This document shows, one piece after another, positions 53,218 to 62,763 of a stretch of 64,000 nucleotides of DNA. Numbering within the stretch: the first letter of the stretch is position 1; the number at the start of each line of letters is the position of its first letter. The stretch spans positions 186,001-250,000 of the forward strand of contig NZ_JARXYZ010000009.1 in NCBI RefSeq assembly GCF_029894125.1, written 5' to 3'. This DNA is from Kitasatospora sp. MAA19 (GTDB taxonomy: Bacteria > Actinomycetota > Actinomycetes > Streptomycetales > Streptomycetaceae). The notes beneath the pieces were generated by a model. The model was given only the letters and a program-made list of their open reading frames with translations. It ran no database searches and was not told the DNA's origin. The position numbers were made by a program, and so were the translations under genes.

Positions 53218-53304
53218 TCAGCGCACGGCGATGGCGGCCACGGCGACGCGGACCGGCGGCCGCGGATGCGGCGGGCGGTCGTGATGGCGTACCGGGCGGT
53301 TCAT
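53218..53304 (-). CDS. 28-residue leader-like ORF
   Basis: ATG 53304, preceded by GAGGAG at about 5 bases, to TGA 53218. The peptide begins NRPVRHHDRPPHPRPPVRVA and is rich in His, Pro and Arg. It lies upstream of the SDR gene in the same orientation. Could be an attenuation-type leader peptide or a chance ORF; not a recognised family. Confidence 0.35.
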   Translation of the reverse strand: MNRPVRHHDRPPHPRPPVRVAVAAIAVR

Positions 53305-53493
53305 GCTCCTCATCCAACCCGCGGGCCCTGGCCGGGGCAAGCGCCACGCCGACGCCCTGACGAATCCCTGACGCCCGGCGAACAACCGTACGGGCGGCGG
53401 CGGTTGCGGCGGCGGCCGCCGGCGCGCAGGTGCCGCGCCGCCGACCGTGGCGCCGGCCCCAGCCCCGCCACCGGCAGCGCTACCGGCGCCGCG

Positions 53494-54663
53494 TCAGAGC
53501 CAGTTACGGCGCTTGAAGATCAGGTACAGCCCGGTGCAGACCAACGCCATCAGCCCGATCGCGAACGGGTAGCCGAACGCCCACTTGAGCTCCGGCATGA
53601 TCTCGAAGTTCATCCCGTAGACGGTGCCGATCAGCGTCGGCGCGAAGAGGATCGCCGCCCAGGAGGAGATCTTCTTGATCTCGTCGTTCTGCACGTGCCC
53701 GGCCTCGGCGAGTTGCTTCATCTCCTCGTTCTGCCGCTGCGAGACCAGCGTGGCGTTCACGGTCAGGATGTTCTGCAGCATCTGCCGGAAGCCGTCCACC
53801 CGCTCGGCGGCGTAGGTGGCGTGGTCGGCGACGTCGCGCAGGTAGCGCTGCAGCTCGTCGTCGGTGCCGTACTTGCCGAAGCCCGCCTCCAGGCTCTTCA
53901 TGATCTCCAGCAGCGGCCGGGTGGCCCGCTGGAGCTCGATCACCTCGCGGGACAGCTCGTAGATGCGCCGGGACACCTGCGGGTCGCCGCCGAACACCTC
54001 GGTCTCGATCTCGTCGATGTCGTGCTGGAGCCCGGCGATCACCGGGGCGTAGCCGTCGACCACGGCGTCCAGCACCGCGTACAGCACCGCCTCCGGGCCG
54101 AGCGCGAGCAGCTCCGGGTCCGCCTCCAGGCGGCGGCGCACCGCGGACAGGTCCGGCGCCTGGGAGTGGCGGACGGTCAGCACGAAGTCAGGGCCCACGA
54201 AGAGGTGGATCTCGCCGAAGTCGACCTCCTCCGCCTCGTCCAGGTAGCGCGCGCCGCGCAGCACCACGAACAGCGTGTCGCCGTAGCGCTCCAGCTTCGG
54301 CCGCTGGTGGGCGACGATGGCGTCCTCGACGGCCAGCTCATGCAGGTTGAACCGGTCCGCGGCCTCCAGCAGCTGTGCCTCGGCGGGGCGGTACAGGCCG
54401 ATCCAGGCCATCGCGCCGGGCCGGTCGGGCAGTTCGCGGTAGATGTCGGCGAGGCTGGCCGGTGTGTCGATCCGGCGCCCGTCCCGGTAGACCGCCGCGT
54501 CCACGACGGAACGTTCCAGCGCGACCGGTTCGGCGAGCTGGTCGGGCCGCGGATCCATCGAGTGCTCGGGCGCCGGCTGCGTGTCGGCGGGACCGGGGCC
54601 TGCGGCGGGGCGGGAGAACGGACGCTTGCTCGCGCGCACGGCGCGCACTCGCCAGTCGGACAT
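53494..54663 (-). CDS. corA: CorA-family magnesium/cobalt channel
   Basis: 389 residues. Large cytoplasmic N-terminal funnel (AWIGLYRPAEAQLLEAADRF, HELAVEDAIVAHQRPKLERY, GDTLFVVLRGARYLDEAEEV), long stalk helix through LQNILTVNATLVSQRQNEEM, then two membrane helices with the signature IGTVYGMNFEIMPEL between them and a basic KRRNWL end. The GMN filter is intact. Extra 60-residue disordered N-terminus. ATG 54663. Confidence 0.95.
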   Translation of the reverse strand: MSDWRVRAVRASKRPFSRPAAGPGPADTQPAPEHSMDPRPDQLAEPVALERSVVDAAVYRDGRRIDTPASLADIYRELPDRPGAMAWIGLYRPAEAQLLEAADRFNLHELAVEDAIVAHQRPKLERYGDTLFVVLRGARYLDEAEEVDFGEIHLFVGPDFVLTVRHSQAPDLSAVRRRLEADPELLALGPEAVLYAVLDAVVDGYAPVIAGLQHDIDEIETEVFGGDPQVSRRIYELSREVIELQRATRPLLEIMKSLEAGFGKYGTDDELQRYLRDVADHATYAAERVDGFRQMLQNILTVNATLVSQRQNEEMKQLAEAGHVQNDEIKKISSWAAILFAPTLIGTVYGMNFEIMPELKWAFGYPFAIGLMALVCTGLYLIFKRRNWL

Positions 54664-55119
54664 GGCGGGGTACCTCCACGGTGGGTGCCCGGCCGCCGCT
54701 CGGAAACAGCGGGCCGGAGGCGCCCGGCCGGCCTCCACGCGTACGGCGCGACCGGCGGCACCTCGCCGAGGACGAGGTCAGCGCCGCGCGGGAGCCGTAC
54801 GGGAGGAGGAACGCCGGGTGCCGCGAGTGGTGCGGGACAACCGGGGGCGGGGCCGACTTCGACCCGGACTACTGCACTCCACGGCTCTCACCTCCTCGTC
54901 TCCGCGCGCTCGCGCACCGGAAGAGGCGCCTGCACAACCCCGCCGAGTCTAGTACCCGCTCCCGCGTGACTCCCACCACGCGCCTCGGGGTCCCGCGCGG
55001 AGACGTTCGGGCGCGGTCGTGCGCCCGGCGCGCTCGGGCGTCAACGACCTCCCACGGCGGCCGCTTCGGTCCTGTCGATGCGATTACCGGACGGCGACCG
55101 TCCAACTACGCTACGTGTC
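54664..55119. other. Long divergent leader/promoter region of corA
   Basis: 456 bases. On the minus strand a TAGACT (54946-54951) could be the corA -10, implying a leader of roughly 280 bases. Within it, near 54885-54895, the transcript would read AGGTGAGAGCC, reminiscent of the start of M-box magnesium riboswitches; the rest of the M-box consensus was not matched by eye. The right end contains the plus-strand promoter described next. Confidence 0.3.
55084..55112 (+). promoter_or_regulatory. Leaderless promoter of the FAD monooxygenase gene
   Basis: TTACCG (55084-55089), 17-base spacer, TACGCT (55107-55112), then 7 bases to ATG 55120. No ribosome site is present, fitting a leaderless mRNA. 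Confidence 0.45.
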
Positions 55120-56457
55120 ATGACTTCTTCGGAGACGACCCCCGGGCGGGGCACGGCGGTGGTGATCGGCGGCGGGCTGGCCGGCGCGATGGCGGCCTGG
55201 GCGCTGCGCGGCTTCGCCGAGCGCATCGTGGTGGTGGAGCGGGACCGCTACCCGGCGGAGCCCGCGTTCCGGGCGGGGGTGCCGCAGGGCCGGCACGCCC
55301 ACCTGGTACTGGAGGCCGGGCACCGGGCGCTGGAGGAGATGATGCCCGGCATCAAACAGGAGCTCCTGGACGCCGGCGCGACCCTGGTCGCCGCTTCGGG
55401 TGATCTGAAGTGGCTCAGTTCGGCGGGGTGGATGGCACTGTACCCGGCGCAGCTCGCCTTCCTCTCCTGCACCCGGCCGGTGCTGGACAAGGCGGTGCTG
55501 GACCGGGTCCGCACCGAGCCGTCGATCGAGTTCCTGGAGGGCACGGACGTGGTCGGCCTGCTCGGGTCGGCACCCGCGGTGACCGGGGTGAAGGTCCGCG
55601 AGCGCGGTACCGAACACGGTGAAGTCAGGGAGATACCGGCCGAATTGGTGGTGGACGCGGCCGGCCGCTCGACGGCGGTGCCGGACTGGCTGGCGGAGCT
55701 GGGACACCCGCCGGTGACCGAGGAGCGGGTGGACGCAGGCGTCGCGTACTCCTCCCGGCTGTTCCACCGCCCGGCCGGCGTCGACCTCGGCTGCAAGGCG
55801 ATCTACCTGCAGACCAAGGCCCCCGACGCGCCCCGGATGGGCGTGCTGCTGCCGGTCGAGGGGGACCGCTGGATCGTCAGCGTCGCCGGCATGCGCGGCG
55901 CCGAACCCGAGCCCGGCGAGGCCGGGTTCGCCAAGCACGTGGCCCTGCTGCGCGACCCGGGCATCCGCGAGGCGCTGCAGGAGGCCGAGCCGGCCGGCGA
56001 GGTGCGCGGCTTCGTCCCCGGCCCCGGCGTGCGGCGGCACTACGAACGCGGCGCCCCGGAGGGCCTGGTGGTGGTCGGCGACGCCGCGAGCACCTTCAAC
56101 CCGGTGTACGGGCAGGGCGTCACCGTCGCCCTGCTCTGCGCCCGGTCGCTGCGGCGCACCGTACTGCGCCACGGCGGCATCGGCCACGCCACGGCCCGGG
56201 ACGCCCGGCGCGAGATCACGGCGGTCTCCAAGAACGCGTGGGTGATGTCCTGCACCGAGGACGTCCGCTTCGCCGCCACCACCGGCGGCCCCTCCGGCGC
56301 CCTGCTCAAGTTCCAGCACCGCTTCCTCGACAAGGTGCTGGCCGGCGCCGCCCACGACCCGGCGGTCACCGCCGCCTTCCACGAGGTGATGTCCCTGGTC
56401 GCCCCGCCGACGCTGCTCTTCCGGCCGGCCCTCCTCGGCGCCATCCTGCGGAGCTGA
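55120..56457 (+). CDS. FAD-dependent monooxygenase/oxidoreductase
   Basis: 445 residues. FAD-binding Rossmann start TAVVIGGGLAGAMAAWALRG, second motif VVDAAGRSTAVPDWL, and the flavin-binding GLVVVGDAASTFNPVYGQGV. This is the layout of PHBH-type, squalene-epoxidase-like or halogenase-related flavoproteins; the halogenase WxWxIP motif is absent. Substrate unknown, and there are no biosynthetic neighbours. Leaderless start as above. Converges on an ATP-grasp gene. Confidence 0.85.
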   Translation: MTSSETTPGRGTAVVIGGGLAGAMAAWALRGFAERIVVVERDRYPAEPAFRAGVPQGRHAHLVLEAGHRALEEMMPGIKQELLDAGATLVAASGDLKWLSSAGWMALYPAQLAFLSCTRPVLDKAVLDRVRTEPSIEFLEGTDVVGLLGSAPAVTGVKVRERGTEHGEVREIPAELVVDAAGRSTAVPDWLAELGHPPVTEERVDAGVAYSSRLFHRPAGVDLGCKAIYLQTKAPDAPRMGVLLPVEGDRWIVSVAGMRGAEPEPGEAGFAKHVALLRDPGIREALQEAEPAGEVRGFVPGPGVRRHYERGAPEGLVVVGDAASTFNPVYGQGVTVALLCARSLRRTVLRHGGIGHATARDARREITAVSKNAWVMSCTEDVRFAATTGGPSGALLKFQHRFLDKVLAGAAHDPAVTAAFHEVMSLVAPPTLLFRPALLGAILRS

Positions 56458-56541
56458 CCCCCACCCGGGCGCGGCGCCGGAGCAACGGGTGCCCACCTGC
56501 CCCGATGCGCGGCCGGGTCCGGCACCGGGTCCGGCGCGCGC

Positions 56542-57471
56542 CTACCAGCCCAGGTGTGCGGCCACGTACGGCACGGCGACCTGCTCCAGGGCGCCGTGGC
56601 CGAACGCCGGGTGGACGTTCACCTCGAAGACCACGCCGCCGCTCTCGGCGGCGAGGTCGACGCCGGCCAGGGGCAGCTTGAGGGAGGCGGCGGCACGGAT
56701 CGCCAAGTCCGCCAGGCCGTCCGGCAGTTCGGCGTCCGCCAACAGGGTGGAGACGGCGCCCCGGCTCTCGTTGCAGGGGGCGTCCGGGTCCGCCTGCACA
56801 TGCTCGACGACCCGGACCACGCGACCGTCGAGCACCACCACCCGGTACTGGTGACGGCGGCCGTCCGGAGTGAAGTTGCGGGCGTCCCGGGCGATCAGCC
56901 AGTCCGCCCCCTCCTGCTCGTAGTGCCGCGTAGCGGCGGCGAGTTGGGCGTGGTCGGTGACGTGGAAGACGTCGTCGCCGCCCATCCCGACACAGGGCCG
57001 GGCCCAGACGTCGCCGCCGAGCCGGTCGAAGGCCTCGGCGGCGGCCCGCGGACTCGGCCGGGAGAGTGCGACGGTCGGCATGTGCGCGACGCGGTCGCGG
57101 GTGAAGCAGGCCACCGTGATGTCCTTCTCGGTGGCCGCCCGCCAGGACTGCGGGTCGGTGCCCAGCGAACGGGCGCCGCACGCACGCAGCAGCCGCTGGC
57201 AGGACGCGAAGTCGCGGCGCCGGTGCGGCGGGATCTCGTAGACCACGACGGTGTCGGCGGCCACGCTGCGTCCCGCCGCCTCCAGGCGCAGCCCGCCCGC
57301 GCCGTCCGCGCCGATCCGGCCGCCCCCGCCGGTCATGAAGTGCCGGGCATCGAGCAGCACGGGCGCCCGGCCGGTGACCGTCCGGACGGCGGTGACGAGG
57401 GTGTCCCGGCTGCCTTCGGTCGAACTGTGATCAGTCAGGAGAACGAGCTCACGTCGACCCATGCGGGCCAT
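56542..57471 (-). CDS. ATP-grasp (RimK-like) ligase
   Basis: 309 residues. Central/late ATP-grasp features: VWARPCVGMGGDDVFHVTD, ADWLIARDARNFTPDGRRHQ, YRVVVLDGRVVRVVEHVQ and the metal-binding end GVDLAAESGGVVFEVNVHPA (Glu/Asn pair). Such enzymes join carboxylate to amine using ATP; carrier and acceptor are unknown. A start at 57471 or 57462 is possible; neither has a good ribosome site. Confidence 0.8.
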   Translation of the reverse strand: MARMGRRELVLLTDHSSTEGSRDTLVTAVRTVTGRAPVLLDARHFMTGGGGRIGADGAGGLRLEAAGRSVAADTVVVYEIPPHRRRDFASCQRLLRACGARSLGTDPQSWRAATEKDITVACFTRDRVAHMPTVALSRPSPRAAAEAFDRLGGDVWARPCVGMGGDDVFHVTDHAQLAAATRHYEQEGADWLIARDARNFTPDGRRHQYRVVVLDGRVVRVVEHVQADPDAPCNESRGAVSTLLADAELPDGLADLAIRAAASLKLPLAGVDLAAESGGVVFEVNVHPAFGHGALEQVAVPYVAAHLGW

Positions 57472-57540
57472 GGAAGCGGGGTGCCCCCGGCCCCGGCAAG
57501 ACGGCGCCGCGCGCCAACTCCGGGTCCGCTGGCCGAAACC

Positions 57541-57660
57541 GCGCGGGTGGGCAGAGCCGGGCGGGTGGGCGGAGCCGGGCAGGGGGTGCGTCGCGCGGGT
57601 GGGCGGAGCCGCGCGGGTGTACGGGGCCGCGCAGGTGCACGAGGCCGCACAGGGGTGCGG
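57541..57660. repeat. Degenerate ~15-bp tandem repeat upstream of the ATP-grasp gene
   Basis: About seven imperfect units of the type gcgggtgggcggagc, decaying to the right. It lies in the ATP-grasp gene's upstream region. The minus-strand frame through it encodes Ala/His/Pro repeats but has no ribosome site. Confidence 0.55.
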
Positions 57661-57798
57661 CGGGCGCCGGTAATTCGGATGCGGACGCTCCGCCCGCCCC
57701 GCTAGCCTGGACCGCATGTCTACGCCCCGAATTTCCTAGCCAACGGACCCGCCTCCACGCCACCCGTGTGTCCGTTCGCTGTTTCGGAGCGTTATCCC

Positions 57799-59400
<1,602 letters not shown>

Positions 59401-59450
59401 GCGGGGCCGCCTGACACCGCCGCGCCCCGAAGGAGTAGCCCCGGGACGGG

Positions 59451-59491
59451 CGAAGCGCGGGAAGTCGGCCCGGTCGACTTCCCGCGCTTCG
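59451..59491. terminator. Bidirectional terminator, ABC-F and MarR genes
   Basis: Perfect 17-bp stem (59451-59467 with 59475-59491), 7-nt loop, between two convergent genes. Confidence 0.8.
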
Positions 59492-59510
59492 GTGTCGGCC
59501 TGTCGACCTG

Positions 59511-59993
59511 TCAGCCCGCGGGCGTGCCGACCTGGTCGCGTTCGAGCGCGGCCCGCAGGGTCGCGAGGGCCCGGCCGAGGGCGGTCAGCGCGGGCTCGTC
59601 GAGGGCGCCCCCGAGCAGTTCGGCGAGGCCGTCCGTGAAGGTCCGTTCCGCCTCCGCGACGAGCCGGGCGCCGTCATCGGTGAGGGCCAGCAGGGAGGAG
59701 CGACGGTCGGCCGGGTTCGGCCGGCGGGCGGCCCACCCCTGCTTCTCCAGACGGTCGATGCCCTTGCTGGTCGCGCCGACGCCGATGGCGAACTCGGCGG
59801 CGAGGTCGGCCACCCGGCAGCCGGGGTGGTCGCGCAGGTAACTCAGGAACTCGTACTGCGAGGTGACGATCCCGTGCCGCTCGCGGAGCCGCTCGCCGAG
59901 GGCGTGGTAGAGGCGCGTCTCGCACCGGACCAGGTCGGCGAAGAGCTCGGAGAAGTCAGCTGCGGCGTGGGCTCCGCTCAATGTATATTCCAC
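59511..59993 (-). CDS. MarR-family transcriptional regulator
   Basis: 160 residues. wHTH core: TSQYEFLSYLRDHPGCRVAD, LAAEFAIGVGATSKGIDRLE then KQGWAARRPNPADRRSSLLA with the wing DRR. The start could be GTG 59993 or TTG 59981; both lie inside the divergent promoter region, so the transcript is probably leaderless or nearly so. Divergent from an esterase that it probably represses. Confidence 0.88.
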   Translation of the reverse strand: MEYTLSGAHAAADFSELFADLVRCETRLYHALGERLRERHGIVTSQYEFLSYLRDHPGCRVADLAAEFAIGVGATSKGIDRLEKQGWAARRPNPADRRSSLLALTDDGARLVAEAERTFTDGLAELLGGALDEPALTALGRALATLRAALERDQVGTPAG

Positions 59994-60003
59994 AGCATAT
60001 AGT
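59979..60003. promoter_or_regulatory. Divergent promoter/operator, MarR and esterase
   Basis: An AT-rich island with TATAT (59985-59989) and ATATA (59997-60001) half-sites and a plus-strand -10 TATAGT (59998-60003). In a GC-rich background this marks the shared control region and a likely MarR operator. Confidence 0.5.
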
Positions 60004-60036
60004 GTACGGGAAGCTACTTGTGGCGGGAGTGTGCCC

Positions 60037-60981
60037 ATGAGCAGGGAGCAGCGCATCCGGGTCGACGGGATCCTGCGGCAGCCGGGCCCCGACGGACCCC
60101 GGTCGGTCGAGGAGATCCGGGCCGGGTTCCGGGAGTTGATGGCCCGGATGATCGTGCCGCACGACCGCATCCGCACCGCGCCGACGACGCTCGGCGGCCG
60201 GCCCGCCCTGCGCGTGGAGCCGGCGGCAGGACCGGGCGGCGGCACCGACGACGGCACCGGGACGATCCTGTACTTCCACGGCGGAGGCTGGGTCTTCGGC
60301 TCGCCCGAGACCGCGCTCTCGCTGACCGGGCACCTCGTGGCCAGGACCGGTCTGCCGGCCTACTCGCTGGACTACCGGCTCGCCCCCGAACACCCCTTCC
60401 CCGCCGCCATCGAGGACACCCTGGCCGCCTACCGCGCCCTCCTCGACCGCGGCGCGGCCCCCTCCGCCATTGCCTTCGCGGGGGACTCCGCCGGCGGCGG
60501 ACTCACCGTCACCACCTGCCTCGCCGCCCGGGACGCGGGCCTGCCGCTGCCCGCCGCCGTCCTGGCCTTCTCCCCGGGCACCGACGCGACCCGCACCGGC
60601 GAGAGCATGGAGACCAAGGAGGGCATCGACCCGATCTTCACCCGCGCCGCCCTCGAACACACCGGCGCCCTGTACCTCGCCGGAGCCGACCCGCGCCACC
60701 CGCTGCTCAGCCCGGCCGTCCACGCCGACCTGACCGGCCTGCCGCCGATGCTGATCCAGGTCGGCGCCAACGAGGTGCTGCTGGACGACTCCACCCGGCT
60801 GGCCGCACGGGCGAGCGCGGCGGGCGTGGACGTCATCCTCGACGTCACCGCCGACGTGCCGCACGTGTTCCAGTCCTTCGCCGGCGTCCTCGACGAGGCC
60901 GACGAGGCCCTGGACCGCGCCGCCCTCTTCCTGCGTCAGCGCGTCCGTGCCACGGGCGCCGTACCGACGCCGGCCGGGTAG
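60037..60981 (+). CDS. Alpha/beta-hydrolase esterase (hormone-sensitive-lipase type)
   Basis: 314 residues. Oxyanion motif LYFHGGGWVFGSPE, nucleophile elbow FAGDSAGGGLTV, catalytic Asp in PPMLIQVGANEVLLDDS region and His in TADVPHVFQSFAG. A short-chain carboxylesterase is expected. GGGAG seven bases before ATG 60037. Divergent from the MarR gene. Confidence 0.92.
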   Translation: MSREQRIRVDGILRQPGPDGPRSVEEIRAGFRELMARMIVPHDRIRTAPTTLGGRPALRVEPAAGPGGGTDDGTGTILYFHGGGWVFGSPETALSLTGHLVARTGLPAYSLDYRLAPEHPFPAAIEDTLAAYRALLDRGAAPSAIAFAGDSAGGGLTVTTCLAARDAGLPLPAAVLAFSPGTDATRTGESMETKEGIDPIFTRAALEHTGALYLAGADPRHPLLSPAVHADLTGLPPMLIQVGANEVLLDDSTRLAARASAAGVDVILDVTADVPHVFQSFAGVLDEADEALDRAALFLRQRVRATGAVPTPAG

Positions 60982-61008
60982 GCGCGCCCCCGTACCGCGA
61001 ACGGCGTC

Positions 61009-61037
61009 GGGCCGCCCGGCGTGCTGCCGGGCGGCCC
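61009..61037 (+). terminator. Terminator after the esterase
   Basis: Perfect 11-bp stem (61009-61019 with 61027-61037), 7-nt loop. Confidence 0.75.
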
Positions 61038-61056
61038 CGCCTTCGGTGTGCCGGCG

Positions 61057-61205
61057 TCAGTTCACGGTGTCGAGCGGGATGTCGATGGAGGACTCGGCGC
61101 CCTTCGGGACGCGGCCGGCGGCGCGGAGTTCCTGCAGGTCGGGGATGTGGGTGTAGAGGGTGCCGGGGCTGACGCCGAGGAGCTTGGCGATCGAGGTGAT
61201 CGATG
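61057..61205 (-). pseudogene. Serine-recombinase/resolvase HTH tail
   Basis: The minus frame reads SITSIAKLLGVSPGTLYTHI then PDLQELRAAGRVP to TGA 61057, the C-terminal HTH of resolvase/invertase-type recombinases. The catalytic domain is absent. Confidence 0.6.
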
Positions 61206-61211
61206 ATGAAC

Positions 61212-61250
61212 GGTGGGGTGGCCGTGGCTGGATGCCACGGCCACCCCACC
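61212..61250 (-). terminator. Strong hairpin before the LAXTG pseudogene
   Basis: Perfect 16-bp stem (61212-61227 with 61235-61250), 7-nt loop, 16 bases past the stop of the LAXTG frame on the minus strand, so probably the original terminator of that gene. Confidence 0.75.
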
Positions 61251-61265
61251 CTGGGGTCCGTCGGG

Positions 61266-61620
61266 TCAGCCCTGGTGGCGCCGGCGTCGGCTGAGGGCGA
61301 CAGTGAAGGCGCCGAGGATCAGCGGGGCGCCGCTGATCCTCGCTGTGGTGAGCACGGTGGTGCCGGTGCTGGCGAGGACGCCCGACGTCTGCCGAGGTGT
61401 TGAAGCCACCGGAACCGCCCCAGCAGCCGGGACCTGCGGGCCCATCGGCCCCTGGGCCGACGGGCCGGGGGGCTGGAGTGCCGGGCGTCCGGCCGCCGTC
61501 GGTGGGCGTCAGCGTGGGCGACGGGATGCTTCCGGTCGTGACGGTGTGGTCGGTCTCGCAGCCCTTCTCGATGGCGCAGGCGCCGCGCTTGTCGTCCGAC
61601 GTGGTGACGGCGGCCTCCAA
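61266..61620 (-). pseudogene. LAXTG cell-wall protein, frameshifted and 5'-truncated
   Basis: One frame reads TTSDDKRGACAIEKGCETDH, TVTTGSIPSPTLTPTDGG and a Pro/Gly-rich wall-spanning stretch to GGFNTSADVG. A one-base shift near 61393 then gives VLASTGTTVLTTARISGAPL, a hydrophobic segment and SRRRRHQG before TGA. LASTG plus helix plus basic tail is a class E sortase signal. The start is lost at the junction with the integrase remnant. Confidence 0.65.
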
Positions 61621-61626
61621 CCCAGG

Positions 61627-61816
61627 GAAGACCGCTCCGCCGCGCTGTTCACCCTCGCCACCGAGCTCCCCGCCACGATCCTCGCCCGAATGCGCGGCAT
61701 CCACATCCAAGTCCGCCGTCCAGTGGCAGAAAGCATCCGCCGGAGACTGGGCCGCCTACGCTGCCGACGTCGCACGCCGCTCCGATCGACAACAGCCGGG
61801 GACTACGCCGTCATGA
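61627..61816 (+). pseudogene. Integrase/transposon-recombinase tail, copy 1, frameshifted
   Basis: The frame reads ALFTLATELPATILARMRGI then HIQV; after a one-base shift, AVQWQKASAGDWAAYAADVA then RRSD. This matches the C-terminal end of streptomycete site-specific integrase-type proteins (ELPA.vLARmLGIHI.VAV.WQ.AS.GDW..YAA.V.R). Catalytic Tyr region is not identifiable. Confidence 0.6.
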
Positions 61817-61930
61817 CACAGCTCCTCGCGTCATCAACGTGCGGAACGGACGACACCCTCATGCGATGAGGGCGGGGAGGTAGGCAACAACGCGAGCTAC
61901 CAAGGCAAGCCCCCACCTCCCCGAACGAAC

Positions 61931-62524
61931 TCAGCTCGGCTTGGCCTGGGCCTCCTTGGCGGACGCCTCCAGCCTGTTCCAGTACTCCTGGTACCAGGCC
62001 TCGTCGCCGCCATCCATGTTGCTGTTGGTCTCCCGCATGCCGGCCTTGCCGTCGATCAGCTCGCGGACGATGTCGGCGTGGCCGGCGTGACGGTTCGTCT
62101 CGGCCGTCATGTGCAGCATGATCCGCTGAAGCGTCACGTCGCCGTCGTCGCCCCACCACGCGACGTGGCCCATCGCATCGAGCGGCAGCGCCTCGATCGT
62201 CGCGTCCGCGTGGGCCCAGGCGCGGTAGTAGAGGCTGAGGATATCCTCGCGCGACTCGTCAGCGGGTGCCCACATGTCCGAGTTGGGCTCGGAGTCCTCC
62301 TCGTGCCAGGGGAGGGATTCGTTGTGCGGGCGGCCGAAAGTCGGGCCGAAGTACCCGAGTTCGACGCTGGCGAGGTGCTTGACGAGGCCGAGGAGGTTGG
62401 TGCCGGTCGGCGTCAGGGGGCGGCGGCTGTCGTACTCGGACAATCCGTCCAGCTTCCAGATGATGGCTTCGCGGGCCGCCTTGAGGTAGCGATGCAGGTC
62501 GTCTTTAGGATCATTGGGCTTCAT
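61931..62524 (-). CDS. DinB/DUF664-family protein
   Basis: 197-residue four-helix DinB-like protein. Metal-ligand-type His in LLGLVKHLASVELGYFGPTF, and HMTAETNRHAGHADIVRELI with two further His. DinB-type proteins include mycothiol-dependent transferases in actinobacteria, so a thiol-transfer role is possible. ATG 62524 lacks a clear ribosome site. Flanked on both sides by copies of the same integrase tail. Confidence 0.88.
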   Translation of the reverse strand: MKPNDPKDDLHRYLKAAREAIIWKLDGLSEYDSRRPLTPTGTNLLGLVKHLASVELGYFGPTFGRPHNESLPWHEEDSEPNSDMWAPADESREDILSLYYRAWAHADATIEALPLDAMGHVAWWGDDGDVTLQRIMLHMTAETNRHAGHADIVRELIDGKAGMRETNSNMDGGDEAWYQEYWNRLEASAKEAQAKPS

Positions 62525-62573
62525 GGGGCCGAGTCTCGCATCACCTACCGACAGCGGTCGCGTGGGTTTCTCG

Positions 62574-62642
62574 GTTGCTCAGAAGGCATCAGCGGGCGAC
62601 TGGGCCGTCTACGCCGCGAACCGGTCGTCCCGGGAGCCCTGA
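62574..62642 (+). pseudogene. Integrase tail, copy 2
   Basis: The frame reads VAQKASAGDWAVYAANRSS then REP to TGA, the same segment as copy 1 (QKASAGDWAAYAADVARRS). About 22 codons survive. Confidence 0.55.
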
Positions 62643-62763
62643 TGCGGCAGGCATGCGGACAGTTCCGATATTCGAACACCGCCACCTCGTCTGTTTCAGT
62701 TGATCTGAACGGCTCTGCACCAGCCCCGGCTGCACCGGCCGCTCAGGCCGCCCGGAACCGGCG

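Noticed and set aside
52150..54969. 939-codon plus-strand frame
   Set aside because: Runs antisense to the SDR and CorA genes with no recognisable domain.
55120..57471. FAD monooxygenase plus ATP-grasp gene as a small biosynthetic cluster
   Set aside because: They are convergent, have separate promoters and no carrier, transporter or regulator in common.
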